From positions 1 through 64,000 of IMG/VR virus record IMGVR_UViG_3300028800_000001: 64,000 nucleotides of DNA; one strand, written 5' to 3'. The position numbers and the translations under genes are program-made. Below are positions 22,737-30,390 of the stretch, one piece after another; position 1 is the first letter of the stretch, and every line of letters starts with the position of its first letter. The notes under the pieces are model-generated. The model was not told the DNA's origin. It worked only from the letters and a program-made list of their open reading frames with translations, and made no database searches. Source of the stretch: a virus.

Positions 22737-22936
22737 TAACTCGGCTAGCGCGGAATTGAACCGCGCATAAGAAGTCTTACCGTTAGACCATAGCCGAACC
22801 AGAACAGATGTACATGTACCAGAATACCCGCCAAAGAAGTTCTCAAAGTAGCTTTTTCGAGGAGTCTACTCGTCAACGAATACTTCTTTGTGTGTAAAAC
22901 AATGGTTACAGGAGCCGACTGTGTACGTTCGGCTCA
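22706..22936 (-). ncRNA. candidate structured RNA ending in the tRNA-like domain
   Basis: Promoter 22942-22997 to terminator 22703-22736 bounds ~230 nt without an ORF. 5' to 3' it shows the hairpin GAGCCGA..TCGGCTC, a larger stem closed by AAGAAGT..ACTTCTT with smaller internal stems, then the tRNA-like domain and the terminator. The order (structured body, then a tRNA-like 3' domain) is unusual; tmRNA pairing or a tag frame is not visible. Confidence 0.55.
22740..22798 (-). tRNA. tRNA-like domain lacking an anticodon arm (59 nt)
   Basis: Minus strand: acceptor arms TTCGGCT and AGCCGAG pair over 7 bp; a canonical D arm GGTC-TAACGGTAA-GAC follows; a T arm CGCGG-TTCAATT-CCGCG is perfect with the TTCAA loop. 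Only about 8 nt (TTCTTATG) separate the D and T arms, so there is no anticodon stem. No CCA is encoded. Either a decayed tRNA or a tRNA mimic; it cannot decode normally. Confidence 0.7.
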
Positions 22937-22941
22937 TCACT

Positions 22942-22997
22942 ACTATAGCAGAAACCTTCGCTCCCTGTCAAGAGTTTCTTCTATTTATTTTCTGAAC
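22942..22997 (-). promoter_or_regulatory. sigma70-type promoter with variant upstream element
   Basis: -35 TTGACA (22971-22966), 18-nt spacer, -10 TATAGT (22947-22942). Element GTTCAGAAAATAAATAGAAG, a variant with CAG in place of CTG. Confidence 0.85.
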
Positions 22998-23080
22998 TAG
23001 CGTGAAACTTTCTGGCCGATGTAGATGCCGGATGCGAGTGCATACAAAGTGACCACAGCCACAAGCATTTTCTTGTTCAT
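22997..23080 (-). CDS. 27-aa single-pass membrane peptide
   Basis: MNKKMLVAVVTLYALASGIY plus seven residues: a basic N terminus and one membrane segment. ATG 23080 overlaps the upstream stop as ATGA, with AAAGGAGAAGGAAC before it, so initiation looks strong. Could be a small regulator or a toxin-like peptide. Confidence 0.65.
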   Translation of the reverse strand: MNKKMLVAVVTLYALASGIYIGQKVSR

Positions 23081-23382
23081 GTTCCTTCTCCTTTCTTTGC
23101 AAAAACGTAGTCCTCTTCGATTAACCAGATATGCCCATCAATGATCACAGGTACATGCTTTTCGTGTGGATCAGCGCGTTCCTCTTGCTCGATCCAGCGC
23201 TGTATATCAGGAAGATCAGAGCGCAGGTAGGTGCCAACGGTGACCGATACATAGCGCCCGATACCTGGGCACAAGGGATGCAAAAAGATGATGCGTGGAT
23301 CAATCCAGACCATCATCCCTGGCCGAAAGAGCCGGTGCGTGTATGGTATTTTATGGAGAGCGCGTTCGAATGCGTCGCTCAT
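23077..23382 (-). CDS. hypothetical protein (101 aa)
   Basis: Unrecognised. ATG 23382 overlaps the upstream stop (ATGA), which sets the start. Contains RPGMMVWIDPRIIFLHPLCPG and a beta C terminus VPVIIDGHIWLIEEDYVF. Confidence 0.8.
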   Translation of the reverse strand: MSDAFERALHKIPYTHRLFRPGMMVWIDPRIIFLHPLCPGIGRYVSVTVGTYLRSDLPDIQRWIEQEERADPHEKHVPVIIDGHIWLIEEDYVFAKKGEGT

Positions 23383-23906
23383 GCATAAAACAGGTGGACG
23401 AAGAGCGCCCACTTCCCTTTAGAGGTAACTTCGACACTATAATGGTGTTCGGTTAACTCAACATTCTTTACAAATCCTTGATTTGTAAACCAGAGCATCG
23501 TTCCTCTTGTTGGCTCGCCGGTATAAACGCCGGTTGGCTCTTCGAAGAGCATCTTGAGCAGCTTTGCATCAACTCTGTGCAGCAAATTGGCACGCGAGAG
23601 ATTGTGTCTGCGCATCGCATATTCTGTTGCTTTGTAGAGCAGGCCAAAGTCAGGCTCAAGCTCTTTTTCTCCTATCAGGAGCCGATCACGGTAATCCACG
23701 GCCATTTGCGCATAATCAATAAGATCTACACTGCGTAATGCCTCCCAACCGGTGTTCTTCGCATAGAGGAGAAAATCCCGATTGGTGAGTATTTTGTCAG
23801 GGTAGAGCAGGCGCATACCTTCGCACCAGCGATCAATCGTTTCAAAAGCAACGCCGTAGGCATCAACGAGCGCCATTGGGTCAAGCGCACTATCGAGATG
23901 TTCCAT
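23379..23906 (-). CDS. hypothetical protein (175 aa)
   Basis: Unrecognised, mostly helical in the first 120 residues with a short beta C terminus. Start at ATG 23906 (AGAGGAGTAACT). Coupled to 23077-23382. Confidence 0.8.
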   Translation of the reverse strand: MEHLDSALDPMALVDAYGVAFETIDRWCEGMRLLYPDKILTNRDFLLYAKNTGWEALRSVDLIDYAQMAVDYRDRLLIGEKELEPDFGLLYKATEYAMRRHNLSRANLLHRVDAKLLKMLFEEPTGVYTGEPTRGTMLWFTNQGFVKNVELTEHHYSVEVTSKGKWALFVHLFYA

Positions 23907-23908
23907 AG

Positions 23909-24127
23909 TTACTCCTCTATGAACTGTACCGCGTTGGCGGTCGCAAAGCAATAGTGCATTGTACCAGGAAGAGTGGTAAGTGTTACGTCAATAAGGGCAT
24001 CGGCTCCAAGCGAGCCTGCTTCGTTTTCCAGGGTTTCGATCACGGCATCGCAGCGATACGTTCCGGCAAGCACACGAATAGGCGTAACTGCTTTTCCTGG
24101 GATAAACGAGTGGGAAGTAGAAACCAT
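23909..24127 (-). CDS. YbjQ/UPF0145-like protein (72 aa)
   Basis: Contains IETLENEAGSLGADALIDVTL and a C-terminal FATANAVQF strand, the layout of the UPF0145 (YbjQ) fold: helix, LGAxAxIxV strand, terminal strand. Function of the family is poorly known. Shorter than usual (about 100). Tandem paralog of 24142-24384. Confidence 0.7.
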   Translation of the reverse strand: MVSTSHSFIPGKAVTPIRVLAGTYRCDAVIETLENEAGSLGADALIDVTLTTLPGTMHYCFATANAVQFIEE

Positions 24128-24141
24128 GAGAATACTCCTTT

Positions 24142-24384
24142 CTAGCAATATTGCTGTTCGTTCGGATCAGAAATCACGACGGCGGTGCCGATGAGGATTG
24201 CTGACCAGATATCTTCTCCGGTCATATGGAGCTTGATATCGATTAGTCCATTGGCTCCCAATTTTTCTGCACTGCGCTGCGCTTTTTCTTTCACTTTGTA
24301 ATACGGCCCTTCTTCAATGATCATTCCAAGGATACGAAACGCCTTCCCAGGAACGTCTGGGAGTGTTGAGGTAAGAAAATTCAT
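24142..24384 (-). CDS. YbjQ/UPF0145-like protein (80 aa)
   Basis: Same layout as its neighbour: AQRSAEKLGANGLIDIKL then ILIGTAVVIS. Start at ATG 24384 preceded by GGAGG; ATGA overlap with the following 24381-24548. Tandem duplication of a small fold. Confidence 0.75.
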   Translation of the reverse strand: MNFLTSTLPDVPGKAFRILGMIIEEGPYYKVKEKAQRSAEKLGANGLIDIKLHMTGEDIWSAILIGTAVVISDPNEQQYC

Positions 24385-24548
24385 GCGAACCTCCAGGCCA
24401 TGCCAAGACAACCAATCGTGATAAGCGCAAGCGCACACGCGGTTTCTCGTAGCAGGCGATGTTCAGGACGCGCATAATCTTGTCGATAGATACGAATACT
24501 CCAGGCGCATCCAATAGTCCAGAGTACCACGAAAACGGCAATAAACAT
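24381..24548 (-). CDS. two-pass membrane protein (55 aa)
   Basis: Start at ATG 24548 (AGAGGAAGTTTT). Membrane segments MFIAVFVVLWTIGCAW and ETACALALITIGCLGMAW around a basic loop. Unknown role. Confidence 0.75.
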   Translation of the reverse strand: MFIAVFVVLWTIGCAWSIRIYRQDYARPEHRLLRETACALALITIGCLGMAWRFA

Positions 24549-24576
24549 AAAACTTCCTCTACTTCTGTTCATTCTT

Positions 24577-24606
24577 AGAAAAAATATGGATGGGGCATGA
24601 AGCCCC
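24577..24606 (-). terminator. weak terminator-like hairpin
   Basis: GGGGC / GCCCC with a 5-nt loop, then ATCCATATTTTTTC on the minus strand after the stop of 24607-24786. Confidence 0.5.
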
Positions 24607-24786
24607 TTAGTGTGCAGCCACCGCAAGGATAATAGCCGCGAACACGAGAATAACAAACGAATAGGTTGAGCCTTTTGCGGCCCTTTTTGTGCCTCCACTG
24701 TCATCGTGTAAGTTATTTCCAAGCAGACTTACGGAAAGCTTTGAGAGGCCAATAATAACAGCGAGAATTCCCAAAAAAATGAGCAT
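24607..24786 (-). CDS. two-pass membrane protein (59 aa)
   Basis: ATG 24786 has AAAGGA 6 nt upstream; the earlier ATG 24813 does not. Membrane segments at ~2-20 and ~41-58, separated by a polar loop with DDSGGTKRAAKG. Confidence 0.75.
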   Translation of the reverse strand: MLIFLGILAVIIGLSKLSVSLLGNNLHDDSGGTKRAAKGSTYSFVILVFAAIILAVAAH

Positions 24787-24879
24787 AAGAATCCTTTCAT
24801 TTTTTGTTTTCATGAATATTTTGCGAAGTGTCACAAAAATATGAGGAGGGGCTGAAGCAAAGGACTCCAACCCCCACGA

Positions 24880-25143
24880 TTACGGTTCTGAGATGTGTAT
24901 TGGCGGCTCTTCTGGCATTGTATGCGGTGGCTCTTCAGGAGGAGAAACATGCTCTTGCGGAGCAGTACTCGGCTCTTCTGGTGCAGCAGGGTGCTGTTGA
25001 AACAATACATGCCAGAGCGTAGGTTGCGGTTGTGTTACCGTTCCGCCACCACTGGCAGGAACATTGAGCAGCAGCACAAGAAGTAACGCGCAAACAACCA
25101 AAGCGCTTAGAATAATAACTAACGGCGTCCAATCTCTTTTCAA
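24880..25143 (-). CDS. membrane-anchored Pro/Glu-rich protein (87 aa)
   Basis: Probable TTG start at 25143. One membrane segment (residues 8-28), then a tail rich in PEEP and PPEEPP motifs. Type II membrane topology inferred. First gene after the promoter at 25181-25235. Confidence 0.75.
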   Translation of the reverse strand: MKRDWTPLVIILSALVVCALLLVLLLNVPASGGGTVTQPQPTLWHVLFQQHPAAPEEPSTAPQEHVSPPEEPPHTMPEEPPIHISEP

Positions 25144-25180
25144 TAGGTTTTTGCCTACCTTTCTTTGTCTTTCTCTAGGA

Positions 25181-25235
25181 AGTATAGGCTTTTTTCACAA
25201 GCGCGTCAAGACTTTTTTCTAGTTATTTTCAGAAA
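25181..25235 (-). promoter_or_regulatory. sigma70-type promoter with conserved upstream element
   Basis: -35 TTGACG (25209-25204), 17-nt spacer, -10 TATACT (25186-25181). Element TTTCTGAAAATAACTAGAAA overlaps the SENN codons and stop of the HNH gene. Confidence 0.9.
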
Positions 25236-26061
25236 GGAAACGTTTGAGGCGATGAAATACGCCAGGGGAAACAGTCATGTTGTAGTCGGCAGGAAGGTCG
25301 TGCTGGTAGGCACGTTCCTGATATAGCAGGCGCGCAAGAGCATTGTAAACGAAAGCCGCTTCCTCGAAGGTCTCGTAGCTTCCACCGCTAAAAGTGCCAC
25401 CATCAATATGCAGTGCGACGCCGTATTTGGCACCCAGGCGACGAATGCCAGGAGGGAGAATGCGCAGATTGGCGCGGTGGTTATTGAGCTTGTTGCCATC
25501 AATATGACGCACACGCTGATTAAGCCAGAGTGCTTTGCCGCTCATGTGTTCTGCCACTTCGTGATGTAAATAGACATTCCCGTTATCGTTGCCAAGAGCA
25601 CGTGCACCACCATGACGTACACCGCTATACTCTTCGCTGCGAAAAACGAAGCCACGCTTATCCAGATTCCAGTGGTGCAGCGCAAAGATATCGAAGTCTT
25701 GTGCGTCAAGAAGCACTTTCTTGCCGTTATCTAAATAAATACCACTACGATCTGTTTGAAATTCAATCGCGTTTAGTTTAATGACGCCTTTGCGTTTGAG
25801 CGTATGTTGTGGTTTTGAGAGGAGCAAGTTGTCGCGTTCGCAGTTAAGCTGATCGTCATCCAGGTGCAGCACATGATAGTGCTTTCTGCGCAGCAGGCCG
25901 CTACGTTTGGCAATCTCTCTACGCAGCAAGACGTTACGACCTTGAATAGAGGCGACCACATCACCCCTGGTATTTCTCCGCCAGGGGTATGTTTCTATCA
26001 ACGCTGCGTCTTCTTCGCTCACACGCAGCACGCTTTCGTCAGGCAGCAAGAACTCGACCAT
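25219..26061 (-). CDS. protein with two HNH-type endonuclease modules (280 aa)
   Basis: Two copies of an HNH_3-like motif: HVLHLDDDQLNCERDNLLLL near 63-82 and RVRHIDGNKLNNHRANLRI in the C-terminal half. The second keeps the usual H, N and N residues; in the first the central Asn-Asn is changed, so it may be inactive. An AP2-like C-terminal region (YGVALHIDGGTFSGGSYETF) suggests a homing-endonuclease relative. ATG 26061 with AAAGGATACTG. Confidence 0.85.
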   Translation of the reverse strand: MVEFLLPDESVLRVSEEDAALIETYPWRRNTRGDVVASIQGRNVLLRREIAKRSGLLRRKHYHVLHLDDDQLNCERDNLLLSKPQHTLKRKGVIKLNAIEFQTDRSGIYLDNGKKVLLDAQDFDIFALHHWNLDKRGFVFRSEEYSGVRHGGARALGNDNGNVYLHHEVAEHMSGKALWLNQRVRHIDGNKLNNHRANLRILPPGIRRLGAKYGVALHIDGGTFSGGSYETFEEAAFVYNALARLLYQERAYQHDLPADYNMTVSPGVFHRLKRFLSENN

Positions 26062-26332
26062 CAGTATCCTTTTCCTGCATCTGGTAATAGAGTAATTGTT
26101 TCTCTATCTGGCTATAAAAATCGTGAAAGCGTGTAAAGGTCAAAACGCTATATCCTGCGTTATGGGTGCTGCCCACAATGACATGATACACGCCATCACG
26201 ATAAAGAATACGTTGTAAGTGACCGGTGGCATAGCTATACTCCGTAAGTAGGACAAAAATGTAGTAGGTCTGAAAACGCCGGTTCGTGCGCAGCGTCGTA
26301 TTGATTTGTGCAAGCACCGTATCCCTACTCAA
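26039..26332 (-). CDS. hypothetical protein, TTG start (97 aa)
   Basis: TTG 26332 overlaps the upstream stop as TTGA, with AGGAGCAGACTT before it. Contains RFQTYYIFVLLTEYSYATGH; unrecognised. Overlaps the HNH gene start by 23 nt. Confidence 0.7.
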   Translation of the reverse strand: MSRDTVLAQINTTLRTNRRFQTYYIFVLLTEYSYATGHLQRILYRDGVYHVIVGSTHNAGYSVLTFTRFHDFYSQIEKQLLYYQMQEKDTDGRVLAA

Positions 26333-26592
26333 AAGTCTGCTCCTGTGAATGCTTCACAGAGAACATGAAGCCATCCAGTTGAGAAGTTTCCAAGAGGCAA
26401 GAGCGTGCTTGTCGCAGGAGCCTCTGCGACGACGATACTCCAAGCTTCCGGCTCTTCTGCGTACACTTGCGCGTCAAATGCTTTCCAGGCGACCTTTGCG
26501 GCCTCCTTTGGGCTTTCGTCACTATAGGTATACCACATATTGTATTTTTCACTGGCCTGGGAATTATGAATGTAGATAATATAGGGTGTCAT
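26329..26592 (-). CDS. hypothetical protein (87 aa)
   Basis: Unrecognised. TAATG overlap with the upstream gene. Pattern YIIYIHNSQASEKYNMWYTY then SPKEAAKVAWKAFD, a strand-helix layout similar to the window's small-protein family. Confidence 0.75.
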   Translation of the reverse strand: MTPYIIYIHNSQASEKYNMWYTYSDESPKEAAKVAWKAFDAQVYAEEPEAWSIVVAEAPATSTLLPLGNFSTGWLHVLCEAFTGADF

Positions 26593-26882
26593 TATTCTTT
26601 TCCTTGTTCTATTAAGCGGATGACCATGTAGGGCATCCAGAGGTGTTCAAAGCGCGCAAGGGTGCGCACCGCGTCATAAAATCGATACCAATAATCAGAG
26701 AGTTTTCGTTGTACAGGGAGCATAATCAGTATTCCATCGATGCTGCTATAGAGCTCAAAACGGTTATCGTTTTGCTTTCGCAATTCCCACTGGTGCGTGA
26801 GAAGATAGGTGCGCATTGTCTCCAGTGGAATTTTCCGTAGCTCACACTCAAGAAGTTCCCATTCCTCAGTATCAATGCGCAT
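26592..26882 (-). CDS. hypothetical protein (96 aa)
   Basis: Unrecognised. Helical N terminus, then FELYSSIDGILIMLPVQRK strand region. AGAGGAAGAAC before ATG. Confidence 0.75.
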   Translation of the reverse strand: MRIDTEEWELLECELRKIPLETMRTYLLTHQWELRKQNDNRFELYSSIDGILIMLPVQRKLSDYWYRFYDAVRTLARFEHLWMPYMVIRLIEQGKE

Positions 26883-26896
26883 GTTCTTCCTCTTTT

Positions 26897-27424
26897 CTAA
26901 AATTCAGTAAACCAATCGACACTTCTCCAGCTTGGCAACTTCCAAAGATTTGTGTCCTCGTCCCAATAGGCATTCGTTTTGATAATGCGTGGCATGCGTC
27001 CAGTAAGTCGTACGTAGGGCGCAATAGCGTTACGCAGTGCTTGCGGCTCAGTTCCGTCGCATACAAAAACCACATAAGTATACAGTTCGTTCTGCGTTTT
27101 GTATAGGGCTGATTCTGGAATAAGAGTCTTTGTTTCATATGGCCCAAACGCCGTATACGGCTTGCCAAGAAGTGTTTTGAGCCCCACCCGAAGATTAACC
27201 AAATCCCACGTTTGCAGGACGAGAATCTCTTCTCCTGTGTCCTCCGGTGCCTGGAGTGCTTTAATGAAGCCATCAGAAAACGTCAGAATGTCATCGACCG
27301 GTTGACTCCCTTTAGAAGTGAAGGCCATAATCATATCAGTCATCGCCTTCGTGTTTTCAGGCCCGACCAAGCGTAATCTACGAATGCGTTCACCGTAAAC
27401 CTCGCCCATTTTATACCAATCCAT
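26897..27424 (-). CDS. hypothetical protein (175 aa)
   Basis: Unrecognised. Mixed alpha/beta; contains ELYTYVVFVCDGTEP and a Trp-rich C terminus (LWKLPSWRSVDWF). ATG at 27424 lies 3 nt after the upstream stop; no motif for a known enzyme. Confidence 0.8.
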   Translation of the reverse strand: MDWYKMGEVYGERIRRLRLVGPENTKAMTDMIMAFTSKGSQPVDDILTFSDGFIKALQAPEDTGEEILVLQTWDLVNLRVGLKTLLGKPYTAFGPYETKTLIPESALYKTQNELYTYVVFVCDGTEPQALRNAIAPYVRLTGRMPRIIKTNAYWDEDTNLWKLPSWRSVDWFTEF

Positions 27425-27427
27425 TGT

Positions 27428-27964
27428 TTAAAAATCCTTTGCAAAATGTTGCCCATTTGTGAGCAATCCTGGGATAAAAAGAAAGACGGTTGCGGGACCG
27501 TCACTATATTTGCGCGCTGCCTCAAGTGGCGAACTGGCACGCACTGCGTACCGCTTCTCTCCAACTTCTACCAGATAATTATATTGGCGTTTTCTTCCGC
27601 GCTTGCGGTGCAGAGTCAACTCCTCAGAAAGCTGTTGAAAGTCAACATACCATCCTTTACCAATACGGTAGGCACTGATGTTGCCGCGTCTACGATGATC
27701 ATGAAGTGCCTGTGGCGAAAGAGAAAGGGCTCTTGCCGCGTCCGTCAGGCGAATTTTATCGCCAATAGAGCGCACTCTCTTCTGCCCCTTCTCTTGTTGA
27801 TAGGTCTCAACCCACTGTGGGAGGACATACTTTTTGCGCAACCAGCGATACGGGGTAATCTCTTTTCTCCGCAGCCAGCGCGCAAAGGTGCTTGGTGCAA
27901 TGGCGTACTGCTCTTTTAATGCCGAAAAGGCGATTGCCTCTTTTGGCGGGTACCGTTGTTCCAT
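27428..27964 (-). CDS. helix-turn-helix DNA-binding protein (178 aa)
   Basis: Two HTH-like segments: ALKEQYAIAPSTFARWLRRKEI near 12-34 and LTDAARALSLSPQALHDHRRRGNISAYRIGKGW near 69-101, both of the excisionase/MerR type, then a basic stretch HRKRGRKRQ and an unassigned C terminus with YLVEVGEKRYAVRASSPLEAA. Probably a regulator. Start at ATG 27964. Confidence 0.8.
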   Translation of the reverse strand: MEQRYPPKEAIAFSALKEQYAIAPSTFARWLRRKEITPYRWLRKKYVLPQWVETYQQEKGQKRVRSIGDKIRLTDAARALSLSPQALHDHRRRGNISAYRIGKGWYVDFQQLSEELTLHRKRGRKRQYNYLVEVGEKRYAVRASSPLEAARKYSDGPATVFLFIPGLLTNGQHFAKDF

Positions 27965-27975
27965 TTTTCTTTTTC

Positions 27976-28290
27976 CTACCAACCAATAGTAATCAGATAA
28001 TTTCCTTCAGGTACTTCGCCACGTCTGGCAAGTTCAGCCAGTAACGTACTCCAATGCGGCGAAGACTTCCATTTCTTGCCTTCAGCAAGAAAATCTTGTA
28101 TTTCCTGGTGCCCATAGGAGCCCTGCACAGCAACTTCTGACGCATGCACTGTATTGCTATGCTCGGTATCGTTACTCCATTCGTAGGCTGCAATTGAACA
28201 ATAATCAGGTTTGCCAAAGTGCGTTTGAATAAGGGTATCCAGTTCATCAGACGTGAGAAGATAGTAGCATTTCTGTTCTAGTTGTAGCAT
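27976..28290 (-). CDS. hypothetical protein (104 aa)
   Basis: Unrecognised. Ser/His-rich middle (DTEHSNTVHASEVAVQGSYG), helical elsewhere. AGGAGTCTGTC precedes the ATG. Confidence 0.75.
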   Translation of the reverse strand: MLQLEQKCYYLLTSDELDTLIQTHFGKPDYCSIAAYEWSNDTEHSNTVHASEVAVQGSYGHQEIQDFLAEGKKWKSSPHWSTLLAELARRGEVPEGNYLITIGW

Positions 28291-28299
28291 GACAGACTC

Positions 28300-28512
28300 C
28301 TAGCGATAGACATAAAATCCAAGGACAATAATCGCAATACCGAGACTGGTGGCGATAGTCGGTTTTCGATAGACACGGTCAAACAACTCTTTATTCGAAG
28401 AACAATATTTTACGATGACCGGAACCATATACACGGTTGCATAGACGCACCAGAGTGCGCCAATAGCCAAAAGAAAGCTGCCAACGGTAAAACAAATTGC
28501 GCCAAAGACCAT
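28300..28512 (-). CDS. two-pass membrane protein (70 aa)
   Basis: Membrane segments at ~3-33 and ~52-69. TAATG overlap with the upstream gene; GGAGAAAAAATA upstream. Confidence 0.8.
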   Translation of the reverse strand: MVFGAICFTVGSFLLAIGALWCVYATVYMVPVIVKYCSSNKELFDRVYRKPTIATSLGIAIIVLGFYVYR

Positions 28513-28706
28513 TATTTTTTCTCCTCTCCTAGTTTTTTCAGTGCGGCCTCAGTGAAAAGCGCCGCAAAAGTATCCATCGCTTCTTCTAAGCGCTCACGAT
28601 TGTGATCATGAAACTGGACGACAATGGAAGGTGGGGAATCTTCGCGCAGAATAAATTTCCCCCACCACCAGCCGTTGCTTGACTGATGAATACGCTTTTC
28701 CACCAT
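28512..28706 (-). CDS. hypothetical protein (64 aa)
   Basis: Unrecognised. N terminus MVEKRIHQSSNGWWWGKFIL then a strand and an amphipathic helix (RLEEAMDTFAALFTEAALKKL). Confidence 0.75.
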   Translation of the reverse strand: MVEKRIHQSSNGWWWGKFILREDSPPSIVVQFHDHNRERLEEAMDTFAALFTEAALKKLGEEKK

Positions 28707-28715
28707 CAGACTCCT

Positions 28716-29156
28716 TTACTTTTTCACCGAAAAGGTAATTAGTTTTTGTGAGGGAAGTAGCTTGCAATGATAAAGCATTGCTGCTTCCACCTCTTCGGTA
28801 TTCAAGAGAGTAATCGTCTCGCCATCAAGGTAGAGCGTGATGTTGTTTTCGAGCACGCGCAACAGTTCTGCGTTCATACGTGCGTAGCGCTCGTCATCAA
28901 ACATAATCTTGCAATGATACGCGTCAACATCTGAGAGCAGCCCTGGTATAATGCTGTGCTCTTCTTCAAAGATGCGTACCCGTTCGTAGCCATGATCGCT
29001 GAGCACGTATGGCTTTGCTTCAAGCGCCGCCAATTGCTCACCAATATCAAGCAAGTTTTCACGCACCAGCAGGGCTTCAACAAACCAGCGTGCCTGCGCG
29101 TAGAGATGATCGCCACGATCACGCACACCTGCAAAGCGGAAAAAGACTTTCTTCAT
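28716..29156 (-). CDS. hypothetical protein (146 aa)
   Basis: Unrecognised. Helical N-terminal half (WFVEALLVRENLLDIGEQLAAL); strands with NNITLYLDGETITLLN and YHCKLLPSQKLITF in the C-terminal half. Confidence 0.8.
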   Translation of the reverse strand: MKKVFFRFAGVRDRGDHLYAQARWFVEALLVRENLLDIGEQLAALEAKPYVLSDHGYERVRIFEEEHSIIPGLLSDVDAYHCKIMFDDERYARMNAELLRVLENNITLYLDGETITLLNTEEVEAAMLYHCKLLPSQKLITFSVKK

Positions 29157-29165
29157 GTTTTCTCC

Positions 29166-29534
29166 TTAGTATTCGTAGAGTAAATTTGGGGCACCATGAT
29201 AATAAAGTGCCTCGTGGACGGCCTCAAGCGTTTCATAGTCGCAGCTTGTCCAATCCACCAGCGCGAGTGTCTCTGCGTAGCCGCGTTTAGAAAGAATCTC
29301 CAAAACGGCCTCTTCCGCATCTGCGTCTTCCCGAATTGGAAACTTTTTCAGTGCACGCGCCAAAATGCGCGTGAGTGCTGCTTTCGTTTCTTCGGGGGAA
29401 ACAGGAAAGTCCAACTTGTTTTTTGCGAAGGCAAAGATAGCATCAGGACTCTTGTCTGCGCCATCGTACTCCAGCATTTCGCTCAGTGTTTTACGAATCA
29501 TCGAATCGATATAGGTATCAAGTTTTTTGGTCAT
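29166..29534 (-). CDS. hypothetical protein (122 aa)
   Basis: Unrecognised, helical throughout (DTYIDSMIRKTLSEMLEY; PEETKAALTRILARALKKF). Overlaps the upstream gene by 17 nt. Confidence 0.8.
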   Translation of the reverse strand: MTKKLDTYIDSMIRKTLSEMLEYDGADKSPDAIFAFAKNKLDFPVSPEETKAALTRILARALKKFPIREDADAEEAVLEILSKRGYAETLALVDWTSCDYETLEAVHEALYYHGAPNLLYEY

Positions 29535-29946
29535 CTAACCTCCCAATTATGTTATCGAGGTACTGCCGTTGATGGGCAAGGAACACTTCAGTTGAACGGA
29601 TCATTTCAAGCGTATCTTTATAGCGATCACGGTCATCTGGTGTAAGCTTGCGCAGATTTTCAAAAGCGTTAACATTGCTGATCATCTCAGTCAATGTGTT
29701 CACCCAACGATTGATGATCTGCCCAATGAGATCCAAATTGCGTTTCTCCAGGTGTTCAGCAACCGTTCGGTAGCTCTCAATTAAGTGCCAGTTTTCAATT
29801 TGTTCTGCCCAGATCACGTCAAGAGATTGCCATCCTTTTTTGGTAATAGGGACTTCTTGTTTGCAGAGCTCTTCAGCCGCGCCAAGGATCAGAAGCCGAT
29901 TTTCCAGGCGTTCTATCTCCTCATGCAAAAGCATTTGTAGGTACAT
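29518..29946 (-). CDS. hypothetical helical protein (142 aa)
   Basis: Unrecognised, all-helical, likely coiled. ATG 29946 is only 11 nt after the -10 box, so the message is almost leaderless; AGGAGAGAGG lies between them. Confidence 0.8.
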   Translation of the reverse strand: MYLQMLLHEEIERLENRLLILGAAEELCKQEVPITKKGWQSLDVIWAEQIENWHLIESYRTVAEHLEKRNLDLIGQIINRWVNTLTEMISNVNAFENLRKLTPDDRDRYKDTLEMIRSTEVFLAHQRQYLDNIIGRLDDQKT

Positions 29947-29957
29947 ACCTCTCTCCT

Positions 29958-30010
29958 AGTATAGCGTTTTTCTTCTCAAGAGTCAAAAATCTTCATGGTA
30001 TTTTCTGAAA
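29958..30010 (-). promoter_or_regulatory. sigma70-type promoter with variant upstream element
   Basis: -35 TTGACT (29986-29981), 17-nt spacer, -10 TATACT (29963-29958). Upstream TTTCAGAAAATACCATGAAG is the CAG variant, placed 2 nt closer to -35 than usual. Confidence 0.8.
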
Positions 30011-30076
30011 AATAAAGTGTGACCTGATCGTGACACAAGCAGCACAAAATGTGAGTTGCGCACCATATATCTCAGG

Positions 30077-30082
30077 TATACT
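30077..30082 (+). promoter_or_regulatory. -10 box for 30103-30390
   Basis: TATACT with an upstream GG; a TTGCGC lies 15 nt before it. It diverges from the 29958-30010 promoter. Confidence 0.6.
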
Positions 30083-30102
30083 TTGGTCAGAGGTAAGAGA
30101 AG

Positions 30103-30390
30103 ATGAAAAAAGAACCGTCCAAAACTGCGCGTATGCGCCTCTTCTCTTTGTTCCTTCTTGGCGTTGTTTTCTTCCTATGCACAGGACTGCCGAGCGTCTT
30201 CTACGCTAAGACGCATAGTGAAACGCTCTTGCAGTTTCTTGCAGAAGGAAATAACGCCACACAACTCCTGGCGTATCTGCTCAGCGTTGGTGTGACCATT
30301 GTCTTTTTCCTTCTTGCCGCATTTCTTACCTCATTCTTACGTGTTGAACAGCCTCACAATCTGGATGATGATATCTTCGAGCCATCATGA
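30103..30390 (+). CDS. two-pass membrane protein (95 aa)
   Basis: Basic N terminus, membrane segments at ~12-33 and ~54-80, acidic tail NLDDDIFEPS. ATG has GAGGTAAGAGAAG upstream. A lone plus-strand gene in a minus-strand block; its 3' end overlaps the convergent gene by 6 nt. Confidence 0.8.
   Translation: MKKEPSKTARMRLFSLFLLGVVFFLCTGLPSVFYAKTHSETLLQFLAEGNNATQLLAYLLSVGVTIVFFLLAAFLTSFLRVEQPHNLDDDIFEPS

Noticed and set aside
22703-22936. tmRNA
   Set aside because: A tRNA-like 3' domain is present, but there is no partner 5' acceptor strand at the RNA start and no tag reading frame.
25219-26061. TasH-like HNH effector
   Set aside because: It has HNH motifs but its remaining regions resemble AP2/HNH homing endonucleases; no Nop-like helical domain is visible.
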